The notes under the pieces: model-generated
Database searches by the model: none
Seen by the model: the letters and a program-made list of their open reading frames with translations, nothing else
Told to the model about the DNA's origin: nothing
Part shown: positions 60,457 to 64,000 of the stretch, one piece after another
Position numbering within the stretch: position 1 is the stretch's first letter
Layout of the letters: every line of letters starts with the position of its first letter
From: Streptomyces sp. NBC_00376
GTDB taxonomy: Bacteria; Actinomycetota; Actinomycetes; Streptomycetales; Streptomycetaceae
Length of the DNA stretch: 64,000 nucleotides
Reading direction: 5' to 3'
Assembly (NCBI RefSeq): GCF_036077095.1
Contig: NZ_CP107960.1
Location: 2,046,001 to 2,110,000 of the forward strand
Made by a program: the position numbers and the translations under genes

Positions 60457-60758
60457 CAGGCGGCGCCCCAACCCCGCAGCACGGCCTGGTGCGCCGCCGC
60501 GTAGTTGATGTGCCCCGTGGTGACGACCTCGTGCAGCCACTTCTGCGCCGCGCGCAGGTCGTCCGCGGAGTGGTCCCACTTGTCGAGCTCGTCGATGAAG
60601 GCCTCGCGGGCCTCGCCCTCCCAGGTCAGGACAGCCTTCTCGGCCCGGCCGTACAGCAGGTCGAGCTGCTCGTTGAGCTTCTTGAGGATGGTCTCGAGAT
60701 CACCGGAAAGCCGCTGAAGCGTCGCGAAGTCGACCGTTATGTGCTCGTCGTCCGTCAT
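60456..60758 (-). CDS. WXG100 family protein
   Basis: About 100 residues; ATG codons at 60761 and 60758 are adjacent, and the second is better spaced from GGGGGA. A two-helix hairpin has the turn motif WEGEAREAF (W-x-G, about residue 46), and AAQKWLHEVV is in helix 2. These small proteins are secreted by, or chaperone substrates of, the type VII (ESX) system. It sits 10 bp after the other WXG100-like gene and overlaps the toxin start. Confidence 0.88.
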   Translation of the reverse strand: MTDDEHITVDFATLQRLSGDLETILKKLNEQLDLLYGRAEKAVLTWEGEAREAFIDELDKWDHSADDLRAAQKWLHEVVTTGHINYAAAHQAVLRGWGAA

Positions 60759-60771
60759 CATTCCCCCGTAC

Positions 60772-61179
60772 TCACAACTCGGCGAGCCGGCTGCTCGGCG
60801 CCGCCGGCGGTGCGGTGTTCGGCGTCGACAGCTCGTCCACCTCCGCCTTCACATCCGTCCCGGACTGGACCTGCCGCAGTTGCTCCATGACGTCCAGATC
60901 CTGCTCCGAGAAGCCGTCCCGGCTCAGGCGTACAGCCTGCTCAAGGCGCTGGATCACCATGCGGATCCGTACGGCGTCCTCGGCCACTCCCCTGTGCAGA
61001 TCCCGGTAGGTCTTCGCGGCCGGGCCGCGCCACCCCGCCTCGATGCCGTCGACGATCTCGTCCATGCGTTTGACCTGCTTGTCCAGGTACGTCTGCATGT
61101 CGTCGAGGTCATTGGCGAGCTTCGTCAGCCGGTCGCTGGATGCCCGCAGGCGGGGCTGCCCGCCGCCTTCACCGCTCAT
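60772..61179 (-). CDS. WXG100-like protein, first gene of toxin operon
   Basis: 135 residues from the ATG at 61179 with GGGGGAG upstream; the open frame to 61260 is not supported. Helix-turn-helix hairpin with the WRG turn GIEAGWRGPAAKTYRDL (about residues 47-63), then a helix and a disordered tail (STPNTAPPAAPSS). Probably a heterodimer partner of the next WXG100 protein. The 298-bp spacer to the divergent PH-domain gene should hold both promoters; no hexamers stand out. Confidence 0.82.
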   Translation of the reverse strand: MSGEGGGQPRLRASSDRLTKLANDLDDMQTYLDKQVKRMDEIVDGIEAGWRGPAAKTYRDLHRGVAEDAVRIRMVIQRLEQAVRLSRDGFSEQDLDVMEQLRQVQSGTDVKAEVDELSTPNTAPPAAPSSRLAEL

Positions 61180-61477
61180 TGCTCCCCCGTGGCATTCCAT
61201 CGCCAACACCGGTTCTGCGTCAGCCACTTCAGCCACGACATCAACTGCTCCATCGGCCACACCGGGACCCGAAGACGATCACCGCGCGCTCGGTCGCTGC
61301 CCCGCACCTGTCCCACGACCGCCCTACAGCGTCGGGGCCGACCACGCCACGACTCGGACCCGGATGCCTCACACACCTGCAAGTAGGCCCTCGGAGCGCC
61401 GGGGAACTCGCCTACGAACTCACCCGTTCACTGAACGACCGAAAAACAGAACGGCAGGACGACAGACGGGGACCCCA

Positions 61478-61843
61478 GTGGCACTGTTCGGCAACGCGCA
61501 CACCATCGATCCGGGCAAGGCCGCGCGGGAGTACGCCCGGCTGCTCGGCCAGGGCGAGCAGGTCCACGGCGCCTACCAGCTGATACGGGACGCCATCCTG
61601 CTCACGGACCGGCGCATGATCCTGATCGACAAGCAGGGGCTGACCGGCAAGAAGATCGAGTACCACTCGCTGCCGTACCGCAGCATCACGCACTTCTCCG
61701 TGGAGACGGCCGGCCACTTCGACCTGGATGCCGAGCTGAAGATCTGGGTGTCGGGGAGCGCGACACCGATAGAGAAGACCTTCACCAAGGGGGTCAACAT
61801 CTATGAGGTGCAGGCGATCCTGACGCAGTTCGTCACGCGCTGA
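61478..61843 (+). CDS. Bacterial PH-domain protein
   Basis: 121 residues from a GTG preceded by GGGGA (start ALFGNAHTIDPGKAAREYA). The body matches the bPH_1 domain: YQLIRDAILLTDRRMILIDKQGLTGKKIEYHSLPYRSITHFSVET, then ELKIWVSG and a C-terminal helix EVQAILTQFVTR. It probably binds proteins or membrane. It is transcribed divergently from the toxin operon and lies within the repeat-bounded island, but its role there is unknown. Confidence 0.85.
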   Translation: MALFGNAHTIDPGKAAREYARLLGQGEQVHGAYQLIRDAILLTDRRMILIDKQGLTGKKIEYHSLPYRSITHFSVETAGHFDLDAELKIWVSGSATPIEKTFTKGVNIYEVQAILTQFVTR

Positions 61844-61862
61844 CCGCCAAGCGGCCGCCAGG

Positions 61863-61970
61863 CCTTGGTCTCCGCGAGTGGGATCGCGCACCACACCACC
61901 TTCCCGGAGTTCCGCCACCCCGCGCTCCGCCGGGCTTCGATCCGCCCAACCCGAGATCCACAGACACACA
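61863..61970 (-). pseudogene. Possible remnant of an RsbW-like ATPase C-terminus
   Basis: On the minus strand NSGKVVWCAIPLAE resembles the conserved last strand of HATPase_c_2 regulators (compare GKAVWFTLP in the intact gene at 9.2-9.6 kb). No N-box or G-box remains upstream in any frame. It sits beside the right flanking repeat, consistent with an old recombination scar. The evidence is one short match only. Confidence 0.3.
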
Positions 61971-62001
61971 GCAGAACACCACCGCAGTCACCGGTAGAGA
62001 T

Positions 62002-62041
62002 CACAACCGCCCTGCCAGCAACCGCGATTGCAGTACTAGCC
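62002..62041. repeat. Right copy of imperfect 40-bp repeat flanking the toxin island
   Basis: See the left copy at 57101-57140. Here the repeat overlaps the stop of the coiled-coil gene. Read on the minus strand, both copies contain TACTGCAATC, coding YCN at the end of the immunity protein on the left but lying just after the stop codon on the right. Confidence 0.65.
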
Positions 62042-63025
62042 CGCCCACGGGACGGTGAACCGCCCCTCGCGGTCCTGGGCCTCGCGCTCCGTCAGTACCT
62101 GCCCGAGCGCCTCGTCTGCCGCGCGGAGCCGGTTCTCGATGTCGGCGGTGGCGGCTTCCACCTCGGCCAGGGAGAGCCGCTGCCGAGCGGTGCCCGTGCC
62201 GGCGGCCATCCCCTGGGGCGCGGCCAGCGCTCGGGCCAGTTCCCGGTCGACGGCCGCGTACTTCCGCAACGAGGCGATCCGTGCGCCGCACGCGTCCCGG
62301 ATCTGCGCCAACCGCTCCTCGGACCTGACGAGTTCGGTGGCCGCGTCCTGGCTCTCGCGTTCCTCGGCGGCCAGTGCGTGCTGCGCGGTGGCGGCCCGTT
62401 CGAGGAGCTGCCGGGTCTGCGGGGCGAGAGCGGCGAGCTGGTCGTCGGAGAGCCGCACCAGGGCGTCGCTGCTGGTGCGCAGCGCCTCGTCGACCCCGGT
62501 GTCCCGGCCCCGCAGGGCGGCCAGCCGGTCCGCGATGACCTGCTGCTGCTCCTGGAGGGCGTCCAGGGCGAGCACCAGCCGTTCCAGGCGGCGCAGTTCG
62601 TCGACCTGCCGGCGCAGCGCCCCGTGCCGGGCGAGCCGGTCGCGCAGCTCCTCCTCGGCGGCGGCGAGCTCGTCCAGCGCGGCGCGTTCGCTCCCGACCC
62701 GGTCGGCGACCTCGGCGAGCTGCCGCATCAGTTCCTCGGTACCGGCCGCGACCTGGTCCCCGGGCATGGCGGCGGCCAGCAGTCCCGGCAGCACGTCGGC
62801 GAGCGCGCGGCTCTCCTCCAGCGCCTCGTCCAGGTCGTACAGGGCGGCGAGCGCATGGGCGCCGCCCGCACCGCCGTCCACCTCACCAAGCGCCGACGCG
62901 GCCCGGCGGAACGCCTGCCCGAGCTCCCGCAGCGCGTCCGCGGCCTCCGTCCCGTCTGCCCCACCGCCTGCCCCGCCCGTCCCGGCGTACTCCAGGGCGG
63001 CGGTCTCATGTCCGGCATCGTTCAC
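62036..63025 (-). CDS. Coiled-coil protein divergent from the Trypco1/protease pair
   Basis: 329 residues from a GTG at 63025 with GGAGACC upstream; the frame extends to 63079. It is almost wholly coiled coil, Ala/Leu/Arg/Glu-rich (ELRDRLARHGALRRQVDELRR), with a Gly-rich N-terminal linker. No enzymatic motif. It resembles accessory coiled-coil proteins found beside protease- or NTPase-centred conflict genes. It is separated from the plus-strand Trypco1 gene by a 170-bp divergent promoter region. Confidence 0.75.
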   Translation of the reverse strand: MNDAGHETAALEYAGTGGAGGGADGTEAADALRELGQAFRRAASALGEVDGGAGGAHALAALYDLDEALEESRALADVLPGLLAAAMPGDQVAAGTEELMRQLAEVADRVGSERAALDELAAAEEELRDRLARHGALRRQVDELRRLERLVLALDALQEQQQVIADRLAALRGRDTGVDEALRTSSDALVRLSDDQLAALAPQTRQLLERAATAQHALAAEERESQDAATELVRSEERLAQIRDACGARIASLRKYAAVDRELARALAAPQGMAAGTGTARQRLSLAEVEAATADIENRLRAADEALGQVLTEREAQDREGRFTVPWAG

Positions 63026-63195
63026 GACGGTCTCCGTCCCCCGGGTGCGCCGACCCGGCGAGGCCCTCCCGGGCCGCACCGAAGGTGCACATCATCGCAT
63101 CCCCGGATCCTGCGCCGATCCGCTGTCGCGGCCATTATGATCGACCCACCGAAATCCCTTGCCCTGCTCAATAACCTTCATTCCAAGGGGACTTG

Positions 63196-63525
63196 ATGAC
63201 CGAGGTAGTGTCCTTCGACGGACCGGACGGGGCCTCGCTGCAGGTCGAGGTGGCCGATGACGCACCGGGGCTCGAACGGATCTCCCGGGATTCGGGCGAG
63301 GTCGTCCGGGCCGGCCGCCGGCTGGAGGACGCCCTCGCCCAGGCCCGGCCCGCGATCCGGTCGGTGGTGGACTCGGTCCGGGCGCTGGGGCCGGACGAGT
63401 ACGAGATCGAGTTCGGGATGAAGTTCAACGCCGAGTCCGGGGTGGTGATCGCCAAGACCGCGGTGGAGGGCCACTTCATGGTCAAGGTCCGCTGGACCCG
63501 GCCCGACCCGGACCGTACGGCCTGA
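63196..63525 (+). CDS. Trypco1 (CU044_2847-type) trypsin-co-occurring domain protein
   Basis: 109 residues; the ATG at 63196 (or TTG 63193) follows AAGGGGAC. The pattern EDALAQARPAIRSVVDSVRAL, then EYEIEFGMKFNAESGVVIAKTAVEGHFMVKVRW is the CU044_2847/Trypco1 domain, which co-occurs with trypsin-like proteases. It is thought to regulate or recruit the protease encoded 5 bp downstream. Confidence 0.85.
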   Translation: MTEVVSFDGPDGASLQVEVADDAPGLERISRDSGEVVRAGRRLEDALAQARPAIRSVVDSVRALGPDEYEIEFGMKFNAESGVVIAKTAVEGHFMVKVRWTRPDPDRTA

Positions 63526-63530
63526 ACCCG

Positions 63531-64000
63531 GTGGCCCCCGACTGGGAGCGTCCCCCCTGGTTGGTGAGCATCCGCAGGACCGGGCACGGCGACCCGGTGG
63601 GCGCCGGACTGCTGGTCACCCCGCGGCACGTGCTGACCTGCGCCCATGTCGTACGCCCCGGCAGGGCTCCGGACGTGCCCGAGCAGCCGGTCTTCGTAGG
63701 GTTCCAGTACGCCTCCGGGCACGAGCCGCTGCCCGCCTCCGTGGTGCCGGGCGGCTGGCATCCCGACACCGGGGACGGGACGGGCGATGTCGCGGTGCTC
63801 GAACTCGGTGCGCCCGCACCCCCGGAGGCCCGGCCGGCCCCGCTGCGGACCACCGACCCCGGCACCTGGGACCACCGCTTCCGGGCCTACGGCTACCCCG
63901 AGGAGCACCGGCGCCGGGGCGTCCCGGTGCGGGGCGAGATCATCGGCCACGCGGGCAGCGAGTGGCTCCAGGTGGAGGCCGCCCCGCACACCGGCTGGGG
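63531..64000 (+). CDS. Trypsin-like serine protease, 3'-truncated by window edge
   Basis: The frame starts at GTG 63531, 5 bp after the Trypco1 stop, and is open to the end (156 residues visible). VGAGLLVTPRHVLTCAHVV contains the catalytic His (about residue 38), and GTGDVAVLEL contains the catalytic Asp (about 85). The Ser motif GDSG would lie beyond the window. There is no signal peptide, so it acts in the cytosol. Proteases of this kind are usually fused to signalling or repeat domains in conflict systems; that part is not visible. Confidence 0.85.
   Translation, partial: MAPDWERPPWLVSIRRTGHGDPVGAGLLVTPRHVLTCAHVVRPGRAPDVPEQPVFVGFQYASGHEPLPASVVPGGWHPDTGDGTGDVAVLELGAPAPPEARPAPLRTTDPGTWDHRFRAYGYPEEHRRRGVPVRGEIIGHAGSEWLQVEAAPHTGW

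Noticed and set aside
61801..62004. Small intact minus-strand gene right of the PH-domain gene
   Set aside because: Apart from a short HATPase-like ending there is no domain and no RBS; treated only as a possible remnant.
57101..62041. Prophage or integrative element bounded by att sites
   Set aside because: No integrase, excisionase, tRNA target or phage gene is present; the flanking repeats are imperfect and better explained by homologous recombination.
1..64000. tRNA, rRNA or riboswitch
   Set aside because: No cloverleaf-like, rRNA-like or recognisable riboswitch core sequences were seen on either strand by eye; a covariance search would be decisive.

Overview
The window is about 64 kb of very GC-rich actinobacterial chromosome, almost certainly Streptomyces. 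The evidence is strong third-position GC bias, GTG/TTG starts, 4-bp ATGA/GTGA gene overlaps, a complete cvnABCDE conservon, a SepF-like gene, F420-type enzymes and rare TTA codons. The arginine deiminase / ornithine carbamoyltransferase / permease order matches, from memory, the SCO5975-5977 neighbourhood of S. coelicolor. I saw no rRNA, tRNA, CRISPR array or intact insertion sequence. The first and last genes run off the window.

Left part (1-11 kb): a CoA-dependent aromatic acid degradation set, best explained as a 2-aminobenzoate (anthranilate) or salicylate route. It has an acid-CoA ligase, a monooxygenase/old-yellow-enzyme fusion, an enoyl-CoA hydratase, an acyl-CoA dehydrogenase and a RidA enamine/imine deaminase. 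It is followed by an RsbW-like ATPase and an amino acid permease. 11-14 kb: arginine deiminase and ornithine carbamoyltransferase. 14-18 kb: the Pnkp/Hen1 RNA-repair pair. 18-23 kb: homocysteine methyltransferase, an F420-type oxidoreductase, a MazG pyrophosphohydrolase overlapping a RecF/SMC-like ATPase, and a SepF-like protein. 23-27 kb: a conservon whose P450 lacks the EXXR arginine. 27-33 kb: an MBL hydrolase, a Gfo/Idh/MocA oxidoreductase, a DeoR/GlpR regulator divergent from a SIS-domain sugar isomerase, and a BAAT-type hydrolase.

33-43 kb: a P1 (DmpA-type) peptidase and a stand-alone phosphopantetheinyl transferase, then a tight five-gene transcription unit: PhyH dioxygenase, GT-like DUF6271-type protein, group-III PLP decarboxylase, GNAT acetyltransferase and MFS exporter. 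It looks like a small uncharacterised natural-product locus. Upstream lies an ArsR-type regulator with two TTA codons and a DasR-like palindrome before its start.

Right part (43.6-64 kb): a dense conflict/signalling region. Eight overlapping genes encode a Zn-ribbon/vWA-like protein, a TRAFAC-type GTPase, a GAP1-type partner, an Hsp70/ASKHA protein, a membrane-anchored extracytoplasmic vWA protein, a radical-SAM activase-like protein, a coiled-coil protein and a tandem CbbX-type AAA+ ATPase. This is the best candidate for a poorly described system. On the opposite strand follows a type VII-secretion polymorphic toxin island: two WXG100 proteins, an RNase A-like toxin, immunity proteins and an orphan RNase A-like toxin tip. 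It is bracketed by an imperfect 40-bp direct repeat. The window ends with a coiled-coil gene divergent from a Trypco1 (CU044_2847-type) / trypsin-like protease pair.
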